From contig JAHCAR010000002.1 in NCBI GenBank assembly GCA_019634795.1, positions 62,001-126,000 on the forward strand: a DNA stretch of 64,000 nt. Direction: 5' to 3'. This document shows, piece by piece, positions 8,923-19,355 of the stretch (the first letter of the stretch is position 1; every line of letters begins with the position of its first letter). The stretch is from Dokdonella sp. (GTDB lineage Bacteria > Pseudomonadota > Gammaproteobacteria > Xanthomonadales > Rhodanobacteraceae). Below the pieces are notes generated by a model that was given only the letters and a program-made list of their open reading frames with translations, was not told where the DNA came from and ran no database searches. The translations under genes and the position numbers were made by a program.

Positions 8923-8926
<4 letters not shown>
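8270..8926 (-). CDS. Lipoprotein of unknown function inside the leucine-degradation operon
   Basis: 218 residues. The N-terminus [18 protein letters not shown] is a signal peptide ending in a lipobox with lipidated Cys18, so the product should be membrane-anchored. The mature part starts with an [13 protein letters not shown] segment, is rich in beta-type sequence, and ends in a basic tail ([14 protein letters not shown]). I recognise no domain; the G-W pattern recalls beta-barrel lipocalin-like folds, but this is weak. It overlaps liuD upstream and mvaB downstream by four bases each, so it is tightly coupled to enzymes of leucine breakdown. Confidence 0.8.
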
Positions 8927-10950
<2,024 letters not shown>

Positions 10951-11082
10951 GTCGGTGTCATTGGCTGGAATGGGTTTGCCGGGCCGCGCCCGGACAGGAT
11001 CGGACAAGCGCCCCATGGTAATGCGGATCGCGGATCGGCCGCTGGACCGTCGCGGATTCGCAGCCGGAGCAATGGCGCACGC

Positions 11083-11877
11083 TCAGCGCTCCGTGGCCCA
11101 GCCCGGTGCGCGCTTGTCGAGGAAGGCGCCGAGGCCTTCCTGGCCTTCGGCCGAAACGCGCAGGCGCGCGATCAACGCGGCGTTTTCGGTGTCGACGGCT
11201 TCGGCGCTGCCCGGCGTGATGCCGGCGACGCGCAGGGCCAGCTGCTTGGCCTCGGCCTGGGCCAGCGGTCCGCACTTGCGCAGGAAATGCAGGTTGCGCT
11301 CAACCGCCGCGTCGAGCTCTCCGGCGCCGACGCACTGGTGCAGCAAGCCGATGCGCAGCGCCTCCTCGGCATCGAAGACTTCGGCGCTGACGAACAGGCG
11401 GCGCGCCTGGCGCAGGCCGATCGCGGCAACGACATAGGGCGAAATGACCGCCGGAACGAGGCCGAGCTTGGCTTCGCTGAGCGAGAACTTGGCGCCCTCG
11501 ACGCCGATCGCGATGTCGCAGCAGGCGATCAGGCCGACACCGCCACCATAGGCGGAGCCATTGACCCGGGCCAGGGTCGGCTTGGGCAGGAAGTTGAGCG
11601 TGCGCATCAGGCGCGCGAGACGCAGCGAGTCCTCGCGGTTTTCCGTTTCGCTGGCGGAGGCCATGGCGCGCATCCAGTTGAGGTCCGCGCCAGCCGAGAA
11701 GGTGCTGCCGTCGCCAGTCAGCACGACTGCGCGGACCGCATCGTCGGCCGCGGCGGCCTCGAGAGCCGTGGTCAGCTCGCCGATCAGCCGGTCATCGAAG
11801 GCGTTGTGCACGGAGGCGCGATCGAGACGGATCTCGCAGCTGCCGTCTTGCCGGGAAATGCGGATCGAATCGCTCAT
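11083..11877 (-). CDS. liuC: Enoyl-CoA hydratase/isomerase, likely methylglutaconyl-CoA hydratase
   Basis: 264 residues of the crotonase family. The oxyanion-hole segments are DGSTFSAGADLNWM and VNGSAYGGGVGLIACCDIAIG, and the C-terminal helix region is present. In leucine catabolism LiuC hydrates 3-methylglutaconyl-CoA to HMG-CoA, between the carboxylase and the lyase encoded downstream on the same strand. It is the first visible gene of the operon, with a 132-bp gap before liuD. The substrate is inferred from neighbours. Confidence 0.87.
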   Translation of the reverse strand: MSDSIRISRQDGSCEIRLDRASVHNAFDDRLIGELTTALEAAAADDAVRAVVLTGDGSTFSAGADLNWMRAMASASETENREDSLRLARLMRTLNFLPKPTLARVNGSAYGGGVGLIACCDIAIGVEGAKFSLSEAKLGLVPAVISPYVVAAIGLRQARRLFVSAEVFDAEEALRIGLLHQCVGAGELDAAVERNLHFLRKCGPLAQAEAKQLALRVAGITPGSAEAVDTENAALIARLRVSAEGQEGLGAFLDKRAPGWATER

Positions 11878-12073
11878 GCCGGGATTCCAGGTGGGGAACC
11901 GTGATCATAGGCGGTAGGCGCCCGTTCCTGTACCCAGGGAGCCTCTGGACGCGCCCCGTTGCCATTCGAAGCGGTTGCCGGGGCGCAGGCAGGCGCGGAG
12001 ATGCTCGTACCGCGGGTGCCAAGGCTCGCGCGGACACATTGCCGCGGAAATCGCCGGATTGACGGGAACGGCG

Positions 12074-12096
12074 TATAATGCGAACCATTCTTATTC
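12074..12096 (+). promoter_or_regulatory. Candidate Fur-controlled feo promoter
   Basis: A perfect TATAAT (12074-12079) is embedded in TATAATGCGAACCATTCTTA, which continues with TTC. The A/T-rich ATT/AAT blocks are arranged like an iron box, and the site lies 15 bp before the feoA start. No good -35 is visible. Fur repression by overlap with the -10 would fit the role of the operon in ferrous iron uptake. The divergent liuC start lies 200 bp away; the rest of 11878-12073 shows nothing further. Confidence 0.5.
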
Positions 12097-12110
12097 GTCG
12101 TGGTCTTTAC

Positions 12111-12350
12111 ATGCGGTTGTCAGAGCTGGCTCAAGGGTCCGATGCCGTGGTTCAGGAAGTCGAAAACGTGACCGAAGGGGATCCGATCGCGCGTCGCCTG
12201 CGCGATTACGGCTTCGTGCGCGGGGAGCCGGTCAGGCTGGTCGGGCGTGGCCCGATCGGCGCCGACCCGCTGCTCGTGCAGATCGGCTTCACCCGCTTCG
12301 CCCTTCGCCGTGCCGAAGCCGCGCGCGTGATCGTCGAGAAGAGCGCGTGA
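12111..12350 (+). CDS. feoA: FeoA, ferrous iron transport accessory protein
   Basis: 79 residues from the ATG at 12111 (MRLSELAQGSDAVVQEVEN); the frame is open further upstream, but this start gives the family N-terminus. It is a small SH3-like domain with RRLRDYGFVRGEPVRLVGRGPIG and a C-terminal IGFTRFALRRAEAARVIVE, as in FeoA. FeoA is a cytoplasmic partner that supports FeoB-mediated Fe(II) import. The stop codon overlaps the GTG start of feoB. Confidence 0.93.
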   Translation: MRLSELAQGSDAVVQEVENVTEGDPIARRLRDYGFVRGEPVRLVGRGPIGADPLLVQIGFTRFALRRAEAARVIVEKSA

Positions 12351-14179
12351 GCGAAGCGGTCGCCAGCCTGCGTCTCGCCCTGGTCGGCAATCCGAATTGC
12401 GGCAAGACCGCGCTGTTCAATCAGCTGACCGGCGGCCACCAGAAGGTGGCCAACTACGCCGGCGTGACGATCGAACGCAAGGAAGGTCGGTTTCGCGGCC
12501 CATCGGGCCGGCAGTTCCAGTTGCTCGACCTGCCCGGCGCCTACAGCCTCGAGGCGGCCAGTCCCGACGAAGTGATCACGCGCGACGTCTGCCTCGGCCA
12601 TTTCCCGGGTGAGTCGGCGCCCGATGTGATCGTCTGCGTCGCCGATGCGACCAACCTGCGCCTGCATCTGCGCTTCGTGCTCGAGGTCCGTCGTCTCGGC
12701 CGGCCGATGGTGCTGGCCCTGAACATGATGGACGCCGCGCGCCGGCGCGGCATCGTCATCGATGTCGGCAAGCTCGAAGCGGCCCTCGATATTCCTGTCA
12801 TCGAGACGGTCGCCGTGCGTCGCGGCGGAGCGGCCGAGCTGGTCGCGCGCCTCGACGGCGATCCGCCGGCGCTGGCGAGGGCCTCGGACAGCGGCGACCT
12901 GCACGCCGACGTGCGCGCGATGATCGCCGACGCGGTGCGCATGCCGCGACGCACCGCCGAGATCGACGACGCGATCGACCGCGTCGTCCTGCATCCCGTG
13001 CTCGGCCTCGGCCTGCTGGCCCTGATCATGTTCCTGATCTTCCAGGCCGTGTTTTCCTGGGCCGCACCGCTGATGGATGGCATCGACGCCGGAATCGGCG
13101 CGCTTGGCGGCTGGGTCGGCAGCGGGCTGGCATCGATGCCGCTGCTGCAGAGCCTCGTCGTCGATGGAATCTTTGCCGGTGTCGGCGGCGTCCTCGTTTT
13201 CCTGCCGCAGATCCTGATCCTGTTCCTGTTCATCCTGGCCCTCGAGGAATCGGGCTACCTGCCGCGCGCAGCGTTCCTGCTCGACCGCCTGATGTTCAAG
13301 GCCGGCCTGACCGGCCGTTCGTTCATTCCGCTGCTGTCGAGTTTCGCCTGTGCGATTCCGGGCATCATGGCCACGCGCAGCATCCAGGATCCGCGCGATC
13401 GCCTGACCACGATTCTGATCGCACCGCTGATGACCTGTTCGGCGCGCCTGCCGGTCTATGCGCTGCTGATCGCCGCCTTCATCCCTGCGCGCACCGTCGC
13501 CGGTGTCTTCAACCTGCAGGGCATCGTTCTGTTCACGCTTTACGCGGCCGGCATCGTCAGTGCCCTGGCCGTGGCCTGGGTGGTCAAGCTGGTCCGCCGC
13601 GACAAGAGCGAACACGCCCTGCTCATGGAGTTGCCGTCGTATCGTCTGCCGCATCCGCGCGACATCGCGATCGGATTGTGGGAGCGCGCCATGATCTTCC
13701 TCCGGCGCGTCGGCGGCATCATCCTCTCGCTGACCGTCATCCTCTGGTTCCTGTCGACGTTTCCGGGCGCGCCTGCCGGCGCCACCGAACCGGCCATCAA
13801 CTACAGCTTCGCCGGCCAGCTCGGCCATGGCCTGCACGCGCTGTTCGCGCCGATCGGATTCAACTGGCAGATCTGTATCGCCCTGGTACCGGGACTGGCC
13901 GCGCGCGAAGTGGCGGTGTCCTCGCTGGCGACCGTCTACGCGCTGTCCGGCGACGGTGATGGCCTGCAGGCCATCGTCGCCAGCCAATGGTCGATGGCCA
14001 CGGCGTTTTCGCTGCTGGCCTGGTATGTGTTCGCACCGATGTGCCTGTCGACCCTGGCCACCGTTCGCCGCGAGACGAACTCGTGGCGGCAGGTCTGGAT
14101 CATGGCCGGCTACCTGTTCGCGCTGGCCTATCTTGCCTCGCTGCTGACCTACCAGATCACCCGGATGCTCGCTCCATGA
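12347..14179 (+). CDS. feoB: FeoB, ferrous iron transporter with G-protein domain
   Basis: About 610 residues starting at a GTG that overlaps the feoA stop (GTGA). The N-terminal GTPase domain has G1 GNPNCGKT, G3 DLPGAYS and G4 NMMD. The membrane part has the two Gate motifs (around LLSSFACAIPGIMATR with LMTCSARLPVYALL, and AREVAVSSLATVYAL) and multiple hydrophobic helices. It is the short FeoB form common in this group and imports Fe(II) across the inner membrane. The ATG of the next gene overlaps its stop. Confidence 0.96.
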   Translation: MSEAVASLRLALVGNPNCGKTALFNQLTGGHQKVANYAGVTIERKEGRFRGPSGRQFQLLDLPGAYSLEAASPDEVITRDVCLGHFPGESAPDVIVCVADATNLRLHLRFVLEVRRLGRPMVLALNMMDAARRRGIVIDVGKLEAALDIPVIETVAVRRGGAAELVARLDGDPPALARASDSGDLHADVRAMIADAVRMPRRTAEIDDAIDRVVLHPVLGLGLLALIMFLIFQAVFSWAAPLMDGIDAGIGALGGWVGSGLASMPLLQSLVVDGIFAGVGGVLVFLPQILILFLFILALEESGYLPRAAFLLDRLMFKAGLTGRSFIPLLSSFACAIPGIMATRSIQDPRDRLTTILIAPLMTCSARLPVYALLIAAFIPARTVAGVFNLQGIVLFTLYAAGIVSALAVAWVVKLVRRDKSEHALLMELPSYRLPHPRDIAIGLWERAMIFLRRVGGIILSLTVILWFLSTFPGAPAGATEPAINYSFAGQLGHGLHALFAPIGFNWQICIALVPGLAAREVAVSSLATVYALSGDGDGLQAIVASQWSMATAFSLLAWYVFAPMCLSTLATVRRETNSWRQVWIMAGYLFALAYLASLLTYQITRMLAP

Positions 14180-14493
14180 ACGCCGCGCTGATGCAGAACC
14201 TGATCGTCACGACAATCGTCACGCTGAGTGTCGGCATGGCCGTGCGACGTCTGCTGCCGGCGCAGTTCCGGCGCCTGCAGGCTGGACTCGCGCATGCCCT
14301 CGGCCAGCCCCGGCGCAATCGCCTGGCGCGTGCGGTTGGCCACTGGCTGCAACCGGCCGAGGCGCGCAGCGGAGGTTGCGGCAGCGGTCTCGGCTGCGGC
14401 AGTTGCGGCGGCTGTGGAACGTCGGCCTCGCCTGGTGATGCGATTCCGTTGGTCATCCGCCCGCGCCAGACCGCGAATACCGCGAAGCACTGA
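14176..14493 (+). CDS. Small membrane protein with Cys/Gly-rich tail, FeoB-associated (DUF6587-like)
   Basis: 105 residues from the ATG at 14176, overlapping the feoB stop (ATGA). One N-terminal hydrophobic helix (about residues 5-23) is followed by a basic stretch. A Cys/Gly-rich motif near residues 66-81 (GGCGSGLGCGSCGGCG) has four cysteines, followed by a short tail. FeoB operons often end in a small cysteine-containing protein (FeoC or FeoB-associated Cys-rich proteins). This one lacks the FeoC winged helix. It could bind a metal or Fe-S cluster and control FeoB; function is inferred from context. Confidence 0.72.
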   Translation: MNAALMQNLIVTTIVTLSVGMAVRRLLPAQFRRLQAGLAHALGQPRRNRLARAVGHWLQPAEARSGGCGSGLGCGSCGGCGTSASPGDAIPLVIRPRQTANTAKH

Positions 14494-14564
14494 GCCACCT
14501 TGCGCCCGGCAGCGGCCGGCAAACCCGATGCGAGCCGCCAGCGCGGCAGGTTAGACTCGCCGGC

Positions 14565-15347
14565 ATGAAGACCTACACGCTGCATCAGGGCAGCACGCCA
14601 CTGCTGATCAGCCTGCCGCACGACGGCGAAGCGATTCCGGATGAGCTGCTGCCGCGACTGACCGCTTCGGCGCGACGCGTGCCCGACACGGACTGGCATG
14701 TCGCGCGGCTGTACGCGTTTGCGCGCGACCTCGGCGCCTCGATGCTGGTGCCCGAGTATTCGCGCTATGTCGTCGACCTGAACCGGCCGCCGGACAATGT
14801 CTCGCTGTATCCGGGCCAGAACACGACGGGACTTTGCCCACTCGTCGAATTTTCCGGGGCGCCGGTCTATCGCGAAGGCGAGGAACCCACGGCCAGCGAG
14901 ATCGAGGCGCGCGTCGAGCTGTACTGGCGTCCCTACCACCAGGCACTGGCCGGCGAGCTCGAGCGCATCCAGCGCGAACATGGCCGCTGCGTGCTCTGGG
15001 AAGGCCATTCGATCCGCAGCATGGTGCCGTTCCTGTTCGAAGGCAGGCTGCCCGATTTCAACCTCGGCACGGCCGCCGGCCACAGCTGCAGCGCTGGCCT
15101 GCGCGATCGGCTCGTCGGCGTGCTCGAGGCACAGGCCGATTACAGCTACGTCGTCGACGGGCGCTTCAAGGGCGGCTACATCACGCGTCACTTTGGCCGT
15201 CCGCAGCAGGGCATCGAGGCGGTTCAGCTCGAGCTGGCGCAGGTCAACTACATGGATGAGGAATCGTTCCTGTTCGACAGCGATCGCGCGAGCGAAACCC
15301 GGGCCGTGATCCGGCGCCTGCTCGAGGCTGCGCTGGAACCCGGATAG
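14565..15347 (+). CDS. hutG: N-formylglutamate deformylase
   Basis: 260 residues of the N-formylglutamate amidohydrolase family: LLISLPHDGEAIPDELL, DTDWHVARLY, YSRYVVDLNRPPD and the WEGHSIRSMVPFLFEGRLPDFNLGT region carrying metal/substrate residues, then GRFKGGYITRHFGRP. It hydrolyses N-formyl-L-glutamate to glutamate and formate at the end of one histidine-degradation route. No other hut genes are nearby. The following EamA gene begins 30 bp later on the same strand. Confidence 0.92.
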   Translation: MKTYTLHQGSTPLLISLPHDGEAIPDELLPRLTASARRVPDTDWHVARLYAFARDLGASMLVPEYSRYVVDLNRPPDNVSLYPGQNTTGLCPLVEFSGAPVYREGEEPTASEIEARVELYWRPYHQALAGELERIQREHGRCVLWEGHSIRSMVPFLFEGRLPDFNLGTAAGHSCSAGLRDRLVGVLEAQADYSYVVDGRFKGGYITRHFGRPQQGIEAVQLELAQVNYMDEESFLFDSDRASETRAVIRRLLEAALEPG

Positions 15348-15376
15348 CGGGGCTGCCGACCAGTGACGCAATCGTA

Positions 15377-16596
15377 ATGGCGTTACGAGCCACCCTGGTG
15401 GACCCGGCGCTTCCGCCGCGGGCGCAGACGAACAGCATGGCCGGCCTCCTGCTGGCCGCGTTCGGTGCGATCGCGTTTTCCGGCAAGGCGATCATCGTCA
15501 AACTGGCCTATCGCCACGGTGTCGATGCCGTTACCTTGCTCGCCCTGCGCATGGTCGTTGCGCTTCCGTTTTTCCTCCTGCTCGGATTTTGGGCCTCGCG
15601 TCGCGCGCAGCCGCTGCATGCCGGCGACCTGCGCCGGATTCTCGTGCTCGGCGGACTTGGCTACTACCTCGCGAGCTTCCTCGATTTCGCCGGGCTCGCC
15701 TATATCACGGCGACGCTCGAACGACTGATCCTCTACCTCAATCCGACTCTCGTCCTGCTGATCGGCTTCTTCGCTTTCAAGCGGCCGGCCACGCCGCGGC
15801 AACTGTTTGCCCTGCTGGTCAGCTATGTCGGCGTGGCCCTGGCCCTGGCCCACGACGCGGCGATCGGCGGCAGCCGGATCGCGCTCGGCAGCCTGCTCGT
15901 ATTCCTCAGTGCCCTGAGCTACGCGCTGTACCTGTTCGGCAGCGGCGAAATCGTCGCCCGCGTCGGGGCCCTGCGCCTGACTGCCTATGCGAGCACGGTC
16001 GCCTGCGTGCTGTGCATCGGCCAGTATCTGCTGCTGCGCGATCCCGCATCCGCCTTTTCGCTGGATGCCGAGGTCTGGTGGCTGTCCCTGCTCAACGGCA
16101 CCCTGTGCACGGTCGTGCCGGTGCTCGCCGTAATGATGGCGGTGGCCCGCATCGGCTCGGCGACGACGGCCCAGATCGGCATGCTCGGACCGGTCTCGAC
16201 GATCGTCCTGAGCTGGCTCGTGCTAGGGAGGCTCTGAACAAGTGGCGCAATCGTCATGGCGTTCAGAAGGCTCGCCACAGGTGCTGCGTGGCGACGTGAA
16301 GGCTGGTTGCCTTGACGAGCCGCGTGGTGCCTGTGGCGGGCCTTCTGGACGCCACCCTTGTTCATTGAATCAATCGCTTGGGCGACGCCTGCCTGCGCGC
16401 AGCTCTTTGTTGCGCCGCCTTGAAAGACGGCCAGTCTGTCTGCGTCGGCGCGCCGCGATCTGCACGCAGGCAGGCGTCGTGACGGTTGTGCCACTTGTTC
16501 AGAGCCTCCCTGGGCGAACCGATGGGGCCGTGGCAGGTCGTCGGTACCGCGCTCGTGCTGGCCGGCGTCTTCGTCGTCTCGCGCTCAGGAAGCTGA
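15377..16596 (+). pseudogene. EamA/DMT-family transporter interrupted by a MITE-like insertion
   Basis: The frame from 15377 encodes 286 residues with about nine hydrophobic helices and two EamA repeats, then stops at 16235 just inside a repeat element. The missing C-terminus resumes in frame sense right after the element (16510-16596: LGEPMGPWQVVGTALVLAGV ... SRSGS, stop). Intact, it would be a drug/metabolite exporter of about 310 residues. The truncated form lacks its last helix and may be non-functional. An internal ATG at 15437 (MAGLLLAAFG) may be the original start, since 15363-15384 resembles the repeat element. Confidence 0.85.
16225..16511. mobile_element. 287-bp MITE-like element with long terminal inverted repeats
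   Basis: The ends are mutual inverted repeats: AGGGAGGCTCTGAACAAGTG and the next bases at the left, with the complement at the right, near-perfect over about 30 bp. Internally there are two further hairpins: GAAGGCTCGCCACAGGTGCT pairing with GTGCCTGTGGCGGGCCTTC, and GACGCCTGCCTGCG (about 16384-16397) pairing with CGCAGGCAGGCGTC near the right end. No transposase is encoded. Rejoining the flanks restores the EamA frame without an obvious target duplication. It would need a transposase supplied in trans. Confidence 0.82.
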
Positions 16597-17826
16597 GGGC
16601 TTCGCGGCTGCCGGGGTACGCGGCAGGAACCAGGCGAGCAGGCCGATCGCGGGCAGCCAGGCGCAGATCCGGTAGACCGTCTCGATGCCGACATGGTCGG
16701 CAAGTTCGCCGAGCACGGCGGCGCCGATGCCGCCCATGCCGAAGGCAAAGCCGAAGAACAGCCCGGAAATGGTGCCGGTGCGGCCCGGCACGAGTTCCTG
16801 GGCGAAGACCAGGATGGCCGAGAATGCCGAAGCCAGGACCAGGCCGATGACGACCGTCAGCAGCGTCGTCCAGAGCAGGTTGGCGTGCGGCAGCAGCAGG
16901 GTGAATGGCAGCACACCGAGGATCGAGGCCCAGATCACGTAGCGCCGGCCGATGCGGTCGCCGACCGGTCCGCCGACGATCGTGCCGGCGGCGACCGAGC
17001 CGAGGAACACGAACAGGTGGATCTGCGCGCTCTGCGCAGAAAGGCCGAACTTGTGCATCAGGTAAAAGGTGTAATAACTGGACAGGCTGGCCAGGTAGAA
17101 ATACTTCGAGAAGATCAGCAGGCCGAGCACGAGCAGGGCCAGCGCGACCTGGCGCCGGCTCAGCACGCTGCCGGTGCGGCCGCGGGCCGCGGTGCGATGG
17201 AGGTGCGGCAGGCGCAGCCGGTACCAGTGGCCGATCCGGGTCAACAGGATGATCGCGATCAGTGCGGCGAGGGCGAACCAGGCGATGCTGGTTTGCCCGC
17301 GCGGCATGATGATGAACGCGGCGAGCAGCGGACCAGTCGCCGAACCGACGTTGCCGCCGACCTGGAACAGCGACTGGGCCAGCCCGTGCCGGCCGCCCGA
17401 GGCGAGCCTGGCGATGCGCGAGGATTCGGGGTGGAAAACCGCCGAACCGGTGCCGATCAGGGCCGCGGCCAGCAGCAAGATCGGGTAGCTCGGAGCCTGC
17501 GAAAGCAGGAGCAGGCCGGTCAGGGTCGAACCCATGCCGAGGGCCAGCGAATAGGGCTTCGGGTGGCGGTCGGTCAGGCTGCCGATCATCGGTTGCAGCA
17601 ACGACGCGGTGAACTGGAAGGTCAGGGTGATCAGGCCGATCTGGCCGAAGTCGAGGGCGAACGAGGACTTCAGCAAGGGATAGATGGCCGGCAGCAGCGA
17701 CTGGATCATGTCGTTGAGCAGATGGCAGAAGCTCAGGCTGGCGAGGATCGGGAAGGCCGTGGCGGCCATATCCGGGCCGGATTCATCGTGCAGGGCTGGA
17801 GCGACGGCTTCGCCGGGAGTCGACAT
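16585..17826 (-). CDS. fsr: MFS exporter of the fosmidomycin-resistance (Fsr) family
   Basis: 413 residues with about 12 hydrophobic segments. The MFS loop 2-3 motif reads GSLTDRHPKPYSLALG and the loop 8-9 repeat GPVGDRIGRRYVIW. The N-terminal HLLNDMIQSLLPAIYPLLK is characteristic of Fsr-like proteins. It is an inner-membrane proton-driven exporter; E. coli Fsr confers fosmidomycin resistance, but physiological substrates are uncertain. Its 3' end overlaps the tail of the broken EamA gene by 12 bp, convergent. Confidence 0.85.
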   Translation of the reverse strand: MSTPGEAVAPALHDESGPDMAATAFPILASLSFCHLLNDMIQSLLPAIYPLLKSSFALDFGQIGLITLTFQFTASLLQPMIGSLTDRHPKPYSLALGMGSTLTGLLLLSQAPSYPILLLAAALIGTGSAVFHPESSRIARLASGGRHGLAQSLFQVGGNVGSATGPLLAAFIIMPRGQTSIAWFALAALIAIILLTRIGHWYRLRLPHLHRTAARGRTGSVLSRRQVALALLVLGLLIFSKYFYLASLSSYYTFYLMHKFGLSAQSAQIHLFVFLGSVAAGTIVGGPVGDRIGRRYVIWASILGVLPFTLLLPHANLLWTTLLTVVIGLVLASAFSAILVFAQELVPGRTGTISGLFFGFAFGMGGIGAAVLGELADHVGIETVYRICAWLPAIGLLAWFLPRTPAAAKPSAS

Positions 17827-18071
17827 GGGGAAGTGCTTGATGCGTAGTGAGTGGTTCGCACGCGTCAGGTGCTGGCGCGTGAACGGGTAGGGCCTGGTCG
17901 GCTGCGCAGCGCATTATCGACGAGATTGCCGGCTGCGCCCAGTGCGCGGCTCGCCGCGCGGAGGTCGCGGCTGCATGCGTCGACACGGGACCGCAAATAG
18001 AGCATGTGCTCCAGCGGCGGCTGCTATTGGTGGCCATCGGTGGAACCTGTCCGCCACGGAACGAACGCGCC

Positions 18072-19316
18072 ATGCTCAAGTCCCTCCCGATCCGGGCTGC
18101 GGATCTACGCGCCTACAACCGGCTCGCGATCGACGCGACCCTCGCCGTCACCGACCTGCTCGAGAACATGCACCACAATATCTCGAGGCTGCCGGGCATA
18201 TTCGCGGCGCCGACGACCGAGCCGGCCCGCGGCATCACCGGCTTCGTCTATCGCAGCATCCGCGGGGTCACGCGCAAGGTCGGCGTCGGCATCGACGCGG
18301 TCCTGCGCTCGGTCACGCCCGAGTCGGCGCCTGATTCATCGCTGCAGCGCGAGGTCCTGCTGGCGGCATTGAACGGCGTGGTCGGCGATCATCTGCTGGC
18401 CACCGACAATCCGCTGCGCATCACGATGAGCCTGCGCCGCGACGGTGTCCCGCTCGAGCTGACTCCGGGCGCGCTCTCGGAAACGATTGCGCAGCCGAGC
18501 GGGCGCATTCTCGTGCTCGCCCACGGCCTCTGCATGAGCGACCTGCAATGGTGTCGGCGTGGCCATGATCATGGCGCTGCGCTGGCCGCCGACGCCGGCT
18601 TCACGCCGGTCTACCTGCACTACAACAGTGGCCTGCACATCTCGACCAACGGGCGCGAATTTTCGGCCCTGCTGGAAGCGCTCGTGGCGGCCTGGCCGGT
18701 CGCGGTCGAGCAATTGGTCATCATCGGCTACAGCATGGGTGGTCTGATCGCACGCAGCGCCTGCGAGGCCGCCCGGCGCAGCGATCGTGCGTGGCTCGGC
18801 CATCTGCGCGACCTGGTCTTCATCGGCACCCCGCATGATGGTTCGCCGCTCGAGCGCACCGGCAACCGCCTCGACGCGCTGCTCGGCGCCAGCCCCTATA
18901 CGGCGGCCCTTTCGCGCGTCGGCAAGCTGCGCAGTGCCGGCATCACCGACCTGCGCCACGCCAACCTCGATGACAGCGAATGGCTCGATCACGACCGCTT
19001 CGCCGGGCAACTGCAGCGGCGCCAGGCCCTGCCGCTGCCCGAAAACGTACGCTGCCATGCGGTGGCCGGCTCGCTCTCGAAGAGGTCGGGCGCGCTGGCC
19101 GAACGCCTCGCCGGGGACGGCCTTGTGCCGCTGTACAGCGCCCTCGGCCAGCATCGCAGCCCGCGCCGCAATCTCGGCCTGCCCGAATCGCGACGCCATG
19201 TCGCCTATGCGACCAGCCACCTCGGACTGCTCGACAGCCCCGAGGTCTACGCCCGGCTGCATGCCTGGCTGAACCCGGCGAACCGATCCGAAGAGCAGGC
19301 CGAAACCGCCGGATGA
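18072..19316 (+). CDS. Alpha/beta-hydrolase, triacylglycerol-lipase-like
   Basis: About 414 residues from the ATG at 18072 (MLKSLPIRAADLRAYNRLA); an earlier in-frame ATG at 18006 would add 22 residues. The nucleophile elbow is GYSMGG with Ser at about residue 221, preceded by the oxyanion segment VLAHGLCMSDLQW and followed by FIGTPHDGSPLERTGN. GDGLVPLYSALG probably carries the acidic residue and RRHVAYATSHLGLL the catalytic His. No signal peptide is evident. The N-terminal 100 residues are helical and may act as a lid or membrane-associating part. The substrate is unknown; PHB depolymerase-like or lipase activity is possible. Confidence 0.78.
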   Translation: MLKSLPIRAADLRAYNRLAIDATLAVTDLLENMHHNISRLPGIFAAPTTEPARGITGFVYRSIRGVTRKVGVGIDAVLRSVTPESAPDSSLQREVLLAALNGVVGDHLLATDNPLRITMSLRRDGVPLELTPGALSETIAQPSGRILVLAHGLCMSDLQWCRRGHDHGAALAADAGFTPVYLHYNSGLHISTNGREFSALLEALVAAWPVAVEQLVIIGYSMGGLIARSACEAARRSDRAWLGHLRDLVFIGTPHDGSPLERTGNRLDALLGASPYTAALSRVGKLRSAGITDLRHANLDDSEWLDHDRFAGQLQRRQALPLPENVRCHAVAGSLSKRSGALAERLAGDGLVPLYSALGQHRSPRRNLGLPESRRHVAYATSHLGLLDSPEVYARLHAWLNPANRSEEQAETAG

Positions 19317-19355
19317 TTCCGGCGGTTAACGGTCGCGCAGTGGGCCTTGCTGCGT

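Noticed and set aside
12206-13987. Long minus-strand frame opposite feoB
   Set aside because: Composition is rich in Arg, Gln, Asp and His with no domains; feoB on the other strand has all family motifs.
18006-18071. Upstream start for the lipase-like gene
   Set aside because: The extra 22 residues are not signal-peptide-like enough and the ATG at 18072 gives a better-defined N-terminus, though the longer form cannot be excluded.
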